Source: Marasmius tenuissimus
Taxonomy: Eukaryota > Basidiomycota > Agaricomycetes > Agaricales > Marasmiaceae
Assembly (NCBI GenBank): GCA_029532415.1
Contig: JAQOTA010000046.1
Span: 1,426,001 to 1,490,000 of the forward strand
Direction of reading: 5' to 3'
Length of the DNA stretch: 64,000 nucleotides
Shown: in pieces, positions 1 through 12,281 of the stretch
Numbering within the stretch: position 1 is the first letter of the stretch
Layout of the letters: each line of letters starts with the position of its first letter
Made by a program: the position numbers and the translations under genes
Notes under the pieces: generated by a model
Told to the model about the DNA's origin: nothing
Seen by the model: the letters and a program-made list of their open reading frames with translations, nothing else
The model's database searches: none

Positions 1-660
1 CACAGCGATGATGAGAGGGTCCTGGATACGAAATTAGCATCTGCAACATTGGTATAAAGCTGCATAAGGAACGTACCAGACCATAGCACAGCCCAAGAAC
101 ACAGTAAACAAGAGATCTGTAATTCAATGTGAGCAGCGAGCTTAGACTGATGATGGGAGTTGAGACGACATACCCATTCCTTGCTATCATCTCTGTTCAT
201 TAACTGAAACTTGGATGAGTTTGCGGGCTACTATAACGAAGAAAGGGTACGCATACGTTATACGGCGCATATATGCGCCTGAATAGTCAGCGATGAGTGC
301 AGCATTGAGTGATAGCCAGTGACGGCGGACTAGCGAGCATAGGCGACGATACTATAGGTGAAATATGAGAACCGACATTCAGCAACTGTATGAATGAAGG
401 CAATAGCGTGGACCTACCTCTGTGAACATCCCACTGCGATGTGCCCTCTTATTGTGACGTGGTCGATAGCATTATTATGTGGACAACGGATAGATTAGGG
501 TTGAATCAATACATGATTAGCGGGGAGGTAGAAGGGTCAACGTCGCGCGGTGGGGAGAAGCCAGAAGGTGTGAGTTGGTGGTGATGGAAGGGGGAAGAGA
601 AGGAATAGCCGGAATGGTGAATCGTGTTGGGGTTATATACGTGCGAGGTGGTCCGTGCGG
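1..660 (-). other. Possible 5' part of an unrecognised minus-strand gene (cut by window edge)
   Basis: I do not recognise a product. On the minus strand there is a TATA-like box (TATATAA near 635), followed by intron-like GT...AG blocks. One open stretch (about 253-351) is followed by short exons near 181-210, 123-75 and 18-1, the last joined through a plausible intron (about 19-73). The short exon near 76-122 encodes a hydrophobic stretch beginning ISCLLCSWAVLW, as in a membrane segment. No start codon could be fixed with confidence and the gene, if real, continues beyond base 1. It could equally be non-coding sequence with chance splice sites. Confidence 0.2.
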
Positions 661-2336
661 GGATTATGGAATCAGTCGAGGATTGGTCAAGGGGTCGGTT
701 TTCAGGAATGATGACGTTCTGGACGACACATCGACGTCGTCACCGATATCCTAGGTCCAAGCTACGTTGCGAGTTCTTAGTTCTTGCCCTTCGTTGAACA
801 AAGGCATTTTCACGCACCTTTACTGCAATTCCATCTAATTTCTGTTCAATCTTTGGGGCTCTGAAGCTTCGCCTGGTTGTACTTGAGATTTATAGTCCCG
901 TAAGTAATGAGAGTTGAGAGCCGTGCCATGAGAGCTGACCTTTCTTGGGGCTATCGACGTAGGATCATGGTGGTCGAGAGCAAGAGGGACATAGGATTCA
1001 CGTGCAGCCGCGTGAGCTTTTGCGGTTTAGACTCCGACAAGAATTCGGCGCAAGCGCTCATGCAAAGCGCCTGCTATTAGGGCTAGGGTTAGCCAAACCA
1101 TTGTTGTGAGTCTCGATGTTATTTCTACGTTCAATGTTCAGCGCCAGCGGCCACAGTGAAGGTTAATTGGCCTTGGTATACTATAGATTCTGAACTCACC
1201 GTATTGATACGTAGTCAAACCAGCTGACAACACGTGACAACCGTTCAGAACTCGCTGAAACCCCTTCAAAATCCCCAAAACCAGTAGCATACCCTTTCAC
1301 GTATTGTAAGGGATTCCGTGAGTTATCCCTCCCAAAATAGGTTTTGTGAATTTTAACAAGTTTCGGAAGGGTTTCAACTCATTTCTAACCATGTTAGAAT
1401 AGTCTCCCAACACAGTTATGATGCGGTAACAAACCTGCAAACTTGTCAGTACACATTTCGTGACTCCCAACCAGGTGTAACACTGTCAATATCAACTGTT
1501 ACTGTATTGCTCAATTCTATTCACTGGAATTTGTTGTATATGGATTCTAACTGAACAGGTATTTTGCTGATGACTGATACTTAGTATATCATAGTATGTA
1601 CAGCTCCCGCAAGAAGCTATATGGGCGCCGGGTGGTCCCTTCTTCACTCAGTCGAGTTTTAGTCGCTGCTGGGCAAGCCACGACCAAGTCACAACAACCG
1701 TATGGTTCACCTAAAAGGACTTACTTATGTTCAACTCTAGCCTCTTTTACTCTTAGCTCCGACATCAGGGCTTCTTACCGTTTCAATAGGGTAATCACCT
1801 TATCGTCTGCCTTGAAGCCCGGGGTTTTATTGCATCCGGTGTTCAACCTACACTTTCGAAACCCAGATCACGATGAGATGTGCTCACACTGCCCAGAGAA
1901 ACATCTTCAGCTGGGTGGCCTCATCAGGGGGATCCCTCCCATGAGACTGAATCCCGTCAGATAGATTCTGATGCCAAATCAATGCCCCCGACAAACGACC
2001 CACCAATTCTGCATACACCTGCACCTTCCGAGGTCCTCATGAACTCTATCTCTTTTTTGGGTCGAAACTCCGTAACTCCTTATAATATAATCGAGATGAA
2101 GGCTTTCACAACGTATGAGTTGGTTTAGAATCGATGCATACAAGAAGGGAGGCGACGGGTGGTCAATAAATCCTTGCCAGGATACCTTGAGAACGACCAA
2201 GGAAGAGCCCATTCGTGAGATACACTTTCATTTATGTACTATTCGGAAAGGGGGGAAAAAGGAGAGGAAAGGATACACCTGTAGCGAACGTTCTATCTTT
2301 GAGAACTCGACCCCCGGATATTCGGATGATGAATAC
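661..2336. other. No gene recognised
   Basis: No exon with recognisable family resemblance was seen on either strand. Open frames around 1596-2381 have no recognisable domain and lie just downstream of the GH76-like pseudogene. The only structure noted is a short inverted-repeat unit at 1256-1376. Confidence 0.4.
1256..1376. repeat. Short inverted-repeat unit (candidate MITE remnant)
   Basis: The unit begins TGAAACCCCTTC and ends GAAGGGTTTCA, giving imperfect inverted termini of about 11 bases around roughly 100 bases. No convincing target-site duplication is visible (flanks share only ACTC), so a mobile origin is a guess. Confidence 0.25.
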
Positions 2337-4693
2337 CTAAGTACGTCTTCTACTTTCCAGGGTGCTGCGCTCGATCTGTGAATTGTACTCTGGTGGTATT
2401 TCGCTCGGATCCCACTGCCCTTCGTCCCTCAGGCGTTGGTTCAGCGCCAAAACCAGCTCCTCTGTCGTTGCAGTTGTAACTCCCGGTGATGTAGTGGAGT
2501 CACCGTTGTCAGAAGCTAAACGACGACCGGCCACCGTAGAGGTCTCGAGGTGAGACAGTCTGCGTCCTCCCTGCAATCCATGTGTTTTGTCGTGAGAGTT
2601 GATAGGAGCCTCCCACGGTGTGACTTTCCCGTCGCCATGAGCTTCGATGCAGCGTCTACGCCTGCATATCCAAACAGAGGCGGCGACAATGCCTACTAAG
2701 GCAACCCTGCCAACGACCGTACCAACTATGGCGCCCACTGGAATCAATTGCGACTGTGGCTCTGATCCTCCACCGGGGGTCTCTGAAGAAGCTAAGTTTC
2801 TGCCGACAGCTAGGCCCCCTAGCAGGGCAGCTATGGCTCCTGCCTGCGAATCCTCGTCGAACTGAACTCCAGCTGGCCCGTCATATTCTGGGCCGTAGAT
2901 GTTGCTTCCTAGAGACGTTGCACGGTCCACGACCGAGTTGAACTACAGCAGTATTGATCGAACGGTAGCATCAGACATTACAAGGTTGATGTCAGGGAAA
3001 GGAGCGTACCTGCATTGAGATGTAACTCCCGAGATATGATTTAAGGTCCGTTGCAGTCGTATTCGCCTGGTATAGCTCAGTATAGCCACGCATGAGGCGA
3101 ACTTTGGGTTCACCGCCATCGCTGAGTCGCACGTGTTCCGAATCTTATAATTACAATCTCACTAAGCGACCTGGCCGTGAAAGAATGAATGGGTAGCAAA
3201 GCCTTACTCAAGATCTGACCGGATTGGTGCCAGGTCGAGTTTGAAGTTGTATTCAGAACAAGGTCCCGCACGCTACGTATAATACCATTGTTTAGTATCA
3301 AAGTGAATGTTCGAGGAAACATGACTTACAATGACATTGTAGATGTGTTCTGGGTTAGGGCTGAGAGGATGGACAGACCATGAATGATGGCTCCAGAGTC
3401 ATAAGCGAACTGAGAGTTCCGGTTGACTGGAGAACAGTCCTTGGAGTTGAGTTGGTTCACAAAAACTCCATTTCCCCAATACATATGGCGTTGAACAAAG
3501 TCAGCAGACTTCTGTGCAATGTCCAGATAGGTCTGATTGGAGGTAGCTCCTAACAATGCTGCAGACAGACTGCACCCGTCAGGTCAGAGAATGGCAATTG
3601 GTCCCACACGTCAAACATACACCAAGAAGTCCCTGAGAAAATAAAAAGCAAGTGTCGGAAGTTGATAAGTATGGAAGGGAGTAATCTGGCATACCCAGTA
3701 GCAGCAGCATTCAAGGCCGAGTTACTCGCGTCGTCCTGAAAACAAACAGTGGTGTCAGGCTCCTTGAGAATATTTGCACGGTTGACACATACCGTCAAGG
3801 AGAATGTTCCTCCGACAAGCGTAGCTGTAGAGACGAGAATACTCCATTAACATATCCGTACTGCAAGAAGTCACACTACTCACCACCATTGGGACACACC
3901 AAGGCTATACTGAAATTCTTCGCTCCGGATCTCCCGGCGGTGATATCCGAGTCTGTTAGCGTGAGTGATAATCCCGCATTCCAATTATTCTCTGCAATCT
4001 TCAGTAACGTTTTGTCGCCGTACGCATGGTACGCAAGTAAGGCTGCGTAGCCATACACGCTTTTTGCAGCCAATGCTGCCAATCAGCGTCTTGTTGATAT
4101 ACGGAGATGGTCGGGGCTTACAGCTGATTCCTAGTCTGAGCGTGTATTTGATATTAATACACAGATCGTGAACAGAGTACTAAACAAACCCTATAGCACT
4201 GATCATTGATGATCAAGCAAAGATCAATGAGATGAAGCACATACTCGTGGTCAGGTTTTAGGCTCTGCAGGGCGGGGAGATAGAATTTCCGTGCTACGTC
4301 CTTATATTTTGCCTGTGAAGCGAACAGGTCGAATTGTACCATTTCCGCAAGAAGATCCCCATATGGCCAGCTGGGGCCTTCGTAGATTAGTAGAAAGAAG
4401 CTGACATCCCACTGTGGAACACACTTGGAAGGGGTCCAGGCGTCAGAAAAAAGCTGTCGGTCTTCACAAATAGATCGATTGCTTCGCCTGAGAGGCTCTG
4501 GAGGCCTTCTTCTGAAGTTGCAATAGCAGGTTTCTGGAACGGTGGCCATTGAAGTTAATGCGCCGGACCAAACCCGCAAGGGCACAACAGTACTCGCCCT
4601 GAAGGATGAAGTGGACGGTAGGATTTGTGAAAAAGCACACCCCGCAGACGCGCTGATGAATATTAGGAGAGAGCAAATTGAAAAGGAACGCAT
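2337..4693 (-). pseudogene. GH76-like membrane-anchored protein, copy A (probable pseudogene)
   Basis: Same exon architecture as the intact copies at 35.2-37.5 and 42.5-44.9 kb: signal peptide (ATG at 4693), six-hairpin-type domain, Ser/Thr/Gly-rich linker, one membrane segment (VGAIVGTVVGRVALVGIVAA), juxtamembrane VTPWEAP and a tail with TTEELVLALNQRL and IPPEY. Exons I can place are 3884 to about 4085, 3793-3824, 3695-3735, 3621-3632 (12 bases), 3330-3569, 3208-3272, 3010-3143 and 2337-2942. Two breaks are visible. After the signal peptide (about 4550-4600) the frame that matches the paralogues is shifted relative to the start. The exon at about 4125-4193 is 5 bases shorter than the paralogue and runs into TAA. 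The downstream exons and tail are still open, so decay is recent or an assembly indel is possible. Confidence 0.7.
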
Positions 4694-4994
4694 ATCCGAG
4701 TAGCTATGGAGCTGAAATAGCTATGAAGGAGAGTAGGTGCGGTCAAGGGGAACCTACCTCACGTCAAACTACTTATAACCATCGACCAACAAAGTCATCA
4801 GAGGCCTTTGGATGTTTTTTGAATAGCTGCCGTACACACTTTGACCCTCCTTCTCATGTATTGCAGCCGAATGTCTATTTGGATTATAGCAATCATAAGC
4901 CATCACCAGGAGAGCAACATGAAACAGTTGCATCCGGTGAACGTAACAAATTGGCAAGAATAGATTTTGTATGTTGCACCAGAACAAATGTAGC

Positions 4995-5205
4995 CAGATT
5001 CTGACCGCTCACGAACACCCAAATCACTCATGAGTGGTCATGAGCACCGTGAGCCTCGGGGCTACTCCCAAGTGCATACGGGACATCTTTTTTTTCATGT
5101 GCGCTCATGAGTGCTGTGAGGATCATGGTGTTCATGAGCAAACAGGGATTCCTGAGCATAGATGAACTTTACTGAGTTCATCTGTGCGCATGAGCATGCC
5201 AGAGA
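4995..5205. repeat. Degenerate TCATGAGC / GTGAGC-rich block (left)
   Basis: About eight copies of TGAGC or its complement GCTCA occur within 200 bases, several as the palindrome-like TCATGAGC/GCTCATGAG. A similar block occurs at 6330-6545 and shares GTGAGCCTCGG. Function unknown; it may be a decayed satellite-like or foldback repeat. Confidence 0.4.
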
Positions 5206-6329
5206 ATCAAAGAAAGAATAATCCAGTAGCGAACAATTGACTTGATTCATATAGACTTATACTATTGGTAAGACTACCCAAAAATTATATATGGTCTATC
5301 AAAAATTAATTACAAGGCCTCTATTCCAGACTTCACCACGCCGCCGCCGCCGCCTCATCATTGTGAAATAGGTGCTGTCAGCCTGCCTGCGAAGTGTCAG
5401 CACCATGATCAACAACCACGAGAGGGTTGGGTCATACCTTCAATATCCACCTCTAACATGGTGGTACCCTTTGGGCAAGGATACCCTTTACAAGGAGGAC
5501 GGGTTGAGGATGGGAGCCAGGGGAAGGAATGGGGATGGGGGATACATCTGGAGAACGCCTGGGTATTTATACACTTTGAAGCTGGTCTGTGCGCTGTCTT
5601 TCTCCTTCCCATAAATGGTAATCTCAGCCCGCCAGCTTCATCATGACGTTGATGGAGCACGGACCTTGATCACGTTCTTTGGAGGTGCACATCCAGCAGT
5701 TCAGTTGGATACGCTGGGAGGTTCTGGCCAGAACAAGTCAGCTAAGCAGTCAAAAATTAGTATAGGATTACACGTACCTTTTGCTCCTATAATGTTGCCT
5801 CTAGAGCCTCCTGTGCACCCCGTAAAACTATTGCCTTCCTTCTTTGATCTGATGTATAACTCGTGTCCTGAGAGTTTGTGGTAGACCCGCCAACTAGCAC
5901 ATTGTTAGATGCTGATTGCACCAGAGTGAATAACAGTGAAGGGTACCGCCAGAGTGCGATGTTCGAAGCCTGGAATAGAAAAAGTGTCATAGCATGCCGC
6001 AAAGACTCGAGTATTGACAACGTACCTTGACTGTAATCTATGACCCAAATCGACACCTATTGACTGTCTTGATTTTCTGTGTGTAGACATTCTTGATGCT
6101 TGTTCAGAATCAGGAGTAGGAAAACTAACAATTGACGGCGACAGCGAGCTGCGAGAGGCAAATGGTGGTTGCGGTTCAAAAGCGGAGTGAGGTGGCTGTG
6201 TAGACCGCATGCCCATGATATCGTTCACACGATGTCCATTTTGTCTAACGCCCAGGAAAGTCAAGCGCTGGCCGTCATCCTCGTTCCTCAAGGGCCTGTA
6301 AGACTTGCAGTGGGTCATGCATGAACCTA

Positions 6330-6545
6330 CGCGAAGGAGCCGCAAAGCTCACGGCAGTTCCTGAGCACATATGAGGTGGCTGTGAGCCTCGGAGCTGTTC
6401 ACGAGCGCCCGTGAGCAAGCCTGAGCCTCACAGCTGCTCACGAGCATTTATGTACACCCCAGATATTTATGAACGCTTGTGTTTACCCCAGGTGTTCATA
6501 TACGGTCACAAACACTGTAAACACTCACGAGGTATCGTAAACTAT
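6330..6545. repeat. Degenerate GTGAGC / CACGAGC-rich block (right)
   Basis: Repeated CTGAGC, GTGAGC and CACGAGC words, including GTGAGCCTCGGAGCTG, which resembles GTGAGCCTCGGGGCTA in the block at about 5048. A second tandem-like word near 6460-6520 resembles CCCCAG.T.TTTAT. The two blocks are about 1.1 kb apart in the same orientation. Confidence 0.35.
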
Positions 6546-7935
6546 CGACCTATTTTCTGGTGTTGGAGATCTGAGGCCCAAAGGTTGAGTTGACGTTCTG
6601 TGGGAGTTCGTCGAGATAAGGGAGTGAGGGGAGAATGATAATCGAGTGCGTTTGATCGTTTATTCGGTTGAGATGGACCTAGAGTGCCCAGCGCCCACAG
6701 CCGTGAGAGTCTGCCTAGGGGAGACTAAGATAAACCACATAGGACGAATTGCATGTGGATCGAAAGAGGGGTACAAACTGTCTGGCACGAGCGTGCCCAG
6801 TGCAATCGAGGGATTGTACAAAGGTTTGAAGATTCCTTCATGTGCTTGAAGAGCTCAGAGTTGGTAAGCCCTCAGTCAAGAGAAATGCAGGAAGTCGTAG
6901 CTCATGGTGAAGTCGCAGTCGCCAAGATCAAGAGATTGGTATCGTCATCGGGATTCGGGTGGCCGGCAGAACTCCACTATTTATGGCAAGTCATACCCAC
7001 CACCACTCCTGTCGCGCGGCTTCACCCAAATTTCGACCCAATTGAAATTTCTCCCCTACACCAATCGCTACTTTTATGGCGACATACCAGGCTCGGCCTT
7101 ACCTCCGACTCAATGTAAAATCACTCGTTTCTTCCTTACGAGTCGTGACAAGAGCACCTGTGACCAACTTGCCCAGAATCAGTTTCCTTGCACGTTGCTT
7201 TACCCCACATACTACCAACATTGAGCTCAAGCTGATGTCGACTATCTCAAGGAACTCGGGCGCACGAGATACCGATTGCGATTCTCTAGTGTGTGCTGGT
7301 TGATCTGACATGAGGTCCAGGTGACCAGGTTTATCACGTCAATGCAGATAACATGCGTCTATAGGATTTATACTCTGAGGGGACTGAAGGCGAGGTTTCC
7401 ACTGCTCTTTTGTGAGTCTCTGTTGATGTGACAAAATTTAGTGCGCAGGGCTTACACGACGAACAGATGGCTCCGTACACGTTGATGTTCAATACCCAGC
7501 GGAGGACTAAAGACGGCTTGAGGATCATCAAGATTACGACGCCACCGCTGATACGATTTTGACCGGCGGTACAGCCGCGACTTTCCGACCGAGGAAAGTT
7601 TCTCATACATGATTCCATGTTTGATAAGTGGACTCAATCACTTACAGAACATTCGGGCCGGGATCGGCTGGCCTGAATTGTTGTCTGGAATACACTCGAC
7701 GGACTTGGACATTTTAGTCTCAGTTGGATACTACAACCCAGTTCATTGCGAGCCCGAATTCGATTTGAGAGCCTTTAGGGCAAAAATAGGGGGGTTGGTA
7801 CAGCACTTCCCATGTGATCAAGGCAATATTGATACGGCATGGAACAGTGGAATGTATATATATGGAGGACAACCTTAGGTTCGCACCCACTGCCTCCAAT
7901 ACCTGACCACAAAAGCTGCCGTGACATGTGTCAAC

Positions 7936-9643
7936 ATGCCTGGAATGACTTTGTTCGAAGGAACGTTCTCCAAATCTTTTGCTGCCTCTTCGTTCAAAGG
8001 CATGACTTCATGCGCTTTGCCTTTGCTCATACCTGTCCTTGCTTACTTCTTTCGTCGATGGATACACGGGCGAGATACATCTCGAGCCTCACTTTTACCT
8101 CCTGGACCGAAGAAGCTACCGATAATCGGAAATTTGCTGGTGGGCCGCCTTCATTAGTCGACATCCTTGAAAGTCAAACAAGCTTTTTGAGAGTCAAATT
8201 GACCTATGAGTTGCTAGGACATGCCATCCAGCTATACCGGCCAGGTTTTCGAAAATATGGGCAAGGAACTTAGTCAGCCCCTCCGATCGTTTCCTCGCAC
8301 CCTTTTCTTGCTGCTCACCACTTCTCGCGAAACCTCCACCCACCGTCTCGATCCCGATTCCCATCTCGATTTTGGCGGAATGGATGTTCATAATCACGCA
8401 GATTCTGACATTCTCTACCTGGATGTCGCCGGGACACATGTTTTTGTGCTCAACTCCTATAAAGCCTGCATAGATCTTTTGGACTACCGCTCCAGCATCT
8501 ACTCCAGACAGTGGGTTTGAGATATTTGAATTCGGTCAGCCACATCCTAGCTCAAAGTACGAACACAGACCTCGTTTGCCTATGGTTGTTGAATTGTGTG
8601 TCCAATCCCCCCTCTCTCCAAAGTTATAACCCGAAGAATATGTTGAATGCGTAATACTCCAGGATGGGATGGGACAAAGACTTCGTTATTCTATCATATG
8701 GGAATGAATGGAAGATATGACGAAGGCTATGCCTTCAAGGTATGTTTCGAATCATTCTATCATTCCGAACCCCTCACGAGTGTGCATTTTAGAATTCCCC
8801 GACAATGGATCCATCCGACACAAATTCGAGGAGCTGCAAGTTAACCGTGTCCTCCTTAAGAATCTTCTCTCAGATCCTGAGAATTATCGAGATCATCTTC
8901 ATCAATCGTATCGTTGGAGAAGGCAGGTTACCAGACCACAGTGATCGCGACGCGTTGGTATATGTCCAGGTGGTTATCCATGAAGTACAGAGGTGGCAAC
9001 CTATCACACCCACTGCGATTGTTCATCATGTGAATGTAGAAGACAAATATAAGAGATACAGAATCCCGAAGGATTCGACTATTATTCCGAATATCTGGTG
9101 GGTTCCCAGCGCCCTTCCCTCGTTCTTATTACTCACGGAGGTGTATTATTTAGGGCGATCCTGCACAACGAAGCAATGTACCCAGACCCATACACGTTCA
9201 ATCCCGAGCGATGGATTAAAGACGGCAAAATCAATCCTGATATTAGAGATATCACCACCAGTTTTGGTTTTGGAAGGCGGTAAGTCCAGTGGTTGTCGAT
9301 CATCAAGTTTGCTAGCGGAGTATTTCATCCACTCAGAATCTGTCCTGGACGTCTGCTCGCCCTCTCATCATTGTACTTGACAATAGCCACGATACTCTCA
9401 GTTTTTGATATCTCAAAAGCGACGGATGAGAATGGGGTAGCTATCAAGTCTCGGGTCAAATACAGTTTGTCAGTACAGAAGTGAGTTGGTTCTAGAATCT
9501 CCAGCCTGAACTTTGATCCTTCGTTGACAATCTGTTACAGCCGACCACTACCATTCAAGTGCAGCATCAAGCCAAGATCTGAGGCGCATAAGAGGTTGAT
9601 TAACAAAGTCATGGAGCATGAGTATCCTTTGGGACAGACATAA
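7936..9643 (+). pseudogene. Cytochrome P450 pseudogene with missing central part
   Basis: The reading resembles basidiomycete O-methylsterigmatocystin-oxidoreductase-like P450s, inferred from family memory. Exon 1 (7936-8139) has a membrane anchor (LLIPVLAYFFRRW) and the proline hinge PPGPKKLPIIGN. Exon 2 starts at 8218 (DMPSSY...). A further exon at about 8401 encodes LYLDVAGTHVFVLNSYKAC. Later come a region resembling the segment after the K helix (SDRDALVYVQVVIHEVQRWQ), the PERW motif region (YTFNPERWIKDG) and the heme-binding loop FGFGRRICPGR, in which C is the heme thiolate ligand. Breaks: a TGA inside the helix C region where W-R/H-R-R-L is expected (about 8717), and no I helix with its A/GGxxT motif, because the text jumps from the LLKNLL...DPENYRDH region to the meander side. 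Translation of a working enzyme is therefore unlikely. Confidence 0.75.
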
Positions 9644-11320
9644 TGGGGTCGCGAGCATTCCAGGTGAACGGGCCTAGGACTTTCTTCTGCACACTTTTGT
9701 ACATTCAGTAGGCACGTAGTAGTAAATGTACAACAGGTCCCAGTATCCTGCGGGGTCCAAAAATGGGATGTATCTCCTATAATAATGTCAGGCAAAGTTA
9801 GGAATTTGTTGAGATGCACATCATGGCTGGAGCACTTTCAATTTGATGCGGTACTTTGAATCTGCGCATAGACCCAATTCAATGAGTGGCAATCCAATAC
9901 AAAACCTTTTGTTTTGTGAGGTACCCGCCACGTGGCACTGGCAAATAATCATGTAATCTTTCTCAAAAGGATCTGCCATCGTTGTATTGTCAGTCTGGGC
10001 CCAAGGATTTAGCAAGGTATATAGTTCAGGAGATAACGAGCCAAACTCACGAACGGGAGGGGAGGAAAGAGTTGACGGTGGAAGTCACGGTCAAAGTTCA
10101 GCTCGCCCTAACTTAAACTGGGTGGCATTCGCTCAGCAAGATCCTGATAGGCATTCTGAATAAAGAAACTTGCAGTCATATGTTGAGCTCCAGACACGAG
10201 TAGAAGTCGAAGGGAATGATCAAATTAAAACAGATGACACGCGATGATGTAGACCTTCTAATACTGCGTGAACTTGAGCAGTCACTCTACGGTTCCTAAA
10301 GCATGTCTCTATGTCCTCTGGCCACTAGTGAGTAGCAAGCAAACCCAAAATCAAAGACATTGTGGGAAGTCTTACAATGCTCAGGATGATGGGGGGAAAC
10401 TGGTTCGGGGCGAACGCAACACCTGATGTCGCTGAAATCACATGGTACAATAAAGCAAAGGCTTTGCTACTCAACAATGTGATTGAGAACGGTGAAGTGG
10501 GAAGTTCGATCCCAGCAAGAACAAGACGGCATTGTAACCTCGTGAGCCTCTACGACATGAGCCACAGTATCACCTCAGCCAACAACCATCTTGGTGTCTG
10601 AGACCATGAAGCAAGGAGACGGGCGAATAGAACTCTATCGCACAAGGTTCTTCCCAGCCCTAATGCTGCATCACACTCGTGTCTTCGTTGCTCAGCCATG
10701 TTCACATCCCCCACGAATCTGGAATCCAATAACCTTGTCAATGAGCAAGGCGATCGTTCAATGGGCGCAACACAACTAAGACGGCTTGAAGATAAGGAAG
10801 CTTCGATAGCTTCAGCCTCCTGCCCTGTTCTGCTGTCACAAAACTGCCAGCCTGTGTGACTAGTGGAAACGGCCTGGTATAGATCCGACAGGCGATGAAG
10901 ATATGGTGGCCACAACTGTGGACATACGGCTGTTGGCGGAGGAGCTCAACAGACAAGTGAGTAGGTGGAAGTAGATCCAAGTCGACAAAGGAGGGCGGAT
11001 CACCAATATGAAGAACGGCGGGTGAGGCTGGAGATGTAAAGCCAGCATCTAGCTTATATGGTGACGTTGCCATATTTGGTGCTCATTCGATGTGACCAAT
11101 ACGTGCACGGGTCCAAGACAGTCATTGGTGATAAAATCCTGATGCTGATGTCCTCAACCCGACAAAAAAGCTACCCGGCGGTTGCCGATCACAGACGAGC
11201 TGTGGGCAGCTCTCAATGGCAGGGATAGTGAGAGGGAAGGAGACATGAGGGGTGTAGGATGTAAGGTTGATATGGCATTCAGGAATGATCACGGGGATAC
11301 TGGTGTCTACTCGTCTTCAC
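9644..11320. other. No gene recognised
   Basis: Open frames exist on both strands (for example a minus-strand ATG frame at 11073-10738) but none shows a recognisable domain or a convincing exon chain. The minus-strand frame could be a 3' exon of the membrane protein at 11321-11765, but I could not connect them. Confidence 0.35.
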
Positions 11321-11765
11321 CCTGCACTGGTATCCGTAGTGGATATGGTCGAAAGAAATGGCTCCTAGATCCTGCCGGTTTTGAGCTACCAGCACCAGGG
11401 TCCCACTGAGGGCATTGAGGTTGAATACCAATGCCGGGAGGTGGCGATGAAGCGTTCTGGGTGTAGTAGAGAACATATGTCTATTTGCTGAGTACCGTGA
11501 GAATAGGCTGGAGAGGATGGTCGTGGTCAGAAGGAGCAAACCGAGTGTGGGGGGGGGCATGAACGGTGCGTGCAAAAAGCAGACTACTGATATTCCTATA
11601 CTGATCATGGTCTTTTAGAGGGCTGGTCAAGTAACAAAACCAGGAGGACACGTACCTTCCGTATGTGACTTCCCCATATCCGAGTTCGACCTGTCCAAAG
11701 GCAATGCCCAACCGAGCAGCATTATAGACGCAACAACACGCACCTATCAAACAGTCGGCAATCAT
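11321..11765 (-). CDS. Putative small multi-membrane protein (5' exons only placed)
   Basis: Two exons join in frame on the minus strand: 11656-11765 (ATG at 11765) and 11321-11600, with a 55-base GT...CAG intron. The product would have three hydrophobic stretches: one at the N terminus (MIADCLIGACCCVYNAAR), one after the intron (GLLLLTTTILSSLF) and one before the end of exon 2 (ALVFNLNALSGTLVLVAQ). A donor GTGAAG follows the second exon, so more exons may follow towards 11100, but I could not identify them. The family is not recognised; multi-membrane proteins of this size are common and lineage-specific in Agaricomycetes. An upstream TATA-like or CAAT signal was not obvious. Confidence 0.4.
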
Positions 11766-12281
11766 GATACAAATTTGTGTTCAGGATTCTATGTGAGACG
11801 GTCAGCTTGAGGTATCAGAGAACATGGGGAATTTTCACACCTGAAGCGCATTCGTGATCTCGCAAAAATTTTCCCCTTCCAATGTAGCCTAGCTGTTATG
11901 CAGCCAGATAGTGAACATTGAGGCGCAGCAGTCCTTTTTGTCGATACCAATCACGTTGGATATCCAATGATTCCGATGTCCTGAATACAACACACCAGTT
12001 CAGCTACCGTCCATTGATAACGACGGGAGAATGCGTACCTTTCAGGTATCCAGAATCATCCTTCATGCAAGTCCTCCAAGGTATATAGTTGATCGATTGT
12101 CGAGAGGCAAATGAAGGAATGAAGGTGAAAGGCTCGAGAAAAGAGGAGAAAAGAGGTCTGAGGAAACGGTATCACAACCAAAGTGACCAACTGTGACTAT
12201 CCAACATGTCACATGACCGTGGTGCCAGATGTCACATGTCACTGCTTGTCTGGACCGGCACTGGCAGGCTGCAGCACCACG
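11766..12281. other. Intergenic; left flank of copia element 1
   Basis: No gene recognised. The last five bases (CCACG, 12277-12281) are the left copy of the target-site duplication of the copia element that follows; the right copy is at 21113-21117. Confidence 0.6.

Larger units (their letters stand above)
4694..7935. other. Gene-poor stretch with degenerate repeats; no confident gene
   Basis: A minus-strand open stretch (about 6300-6025) followed by a second one (about 5970-5790) could be exons of an unknown gene: the first is Ser/Pro-rich, the second has a hydrophobic run (IALWRYPSLLFTLVQ). The splice phases I tried do not join cleanly, so I do not call a gene. The stretch is bracketed by two blocks of degenerate GTGAGC/GCTCAC repeats. 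A (CCG)5 microsatellite sits near 5341-5355. Nothing recognisable was seen at 6550-7935. Confidence 0.35.

Noticed and set aside
1075..1096. Telomere-like TTAGGG words.
   Set aside because: Only two imperfect units; no tandem array.
5341..5355. CCG microsatellite.
   Set aside because: Five units only; ordinary in GC-rich fungal DNA.
10362..10915. Overlapping open frames on both strands.
   Set aside because: No motif, no exon chain and no counterpart among known families.
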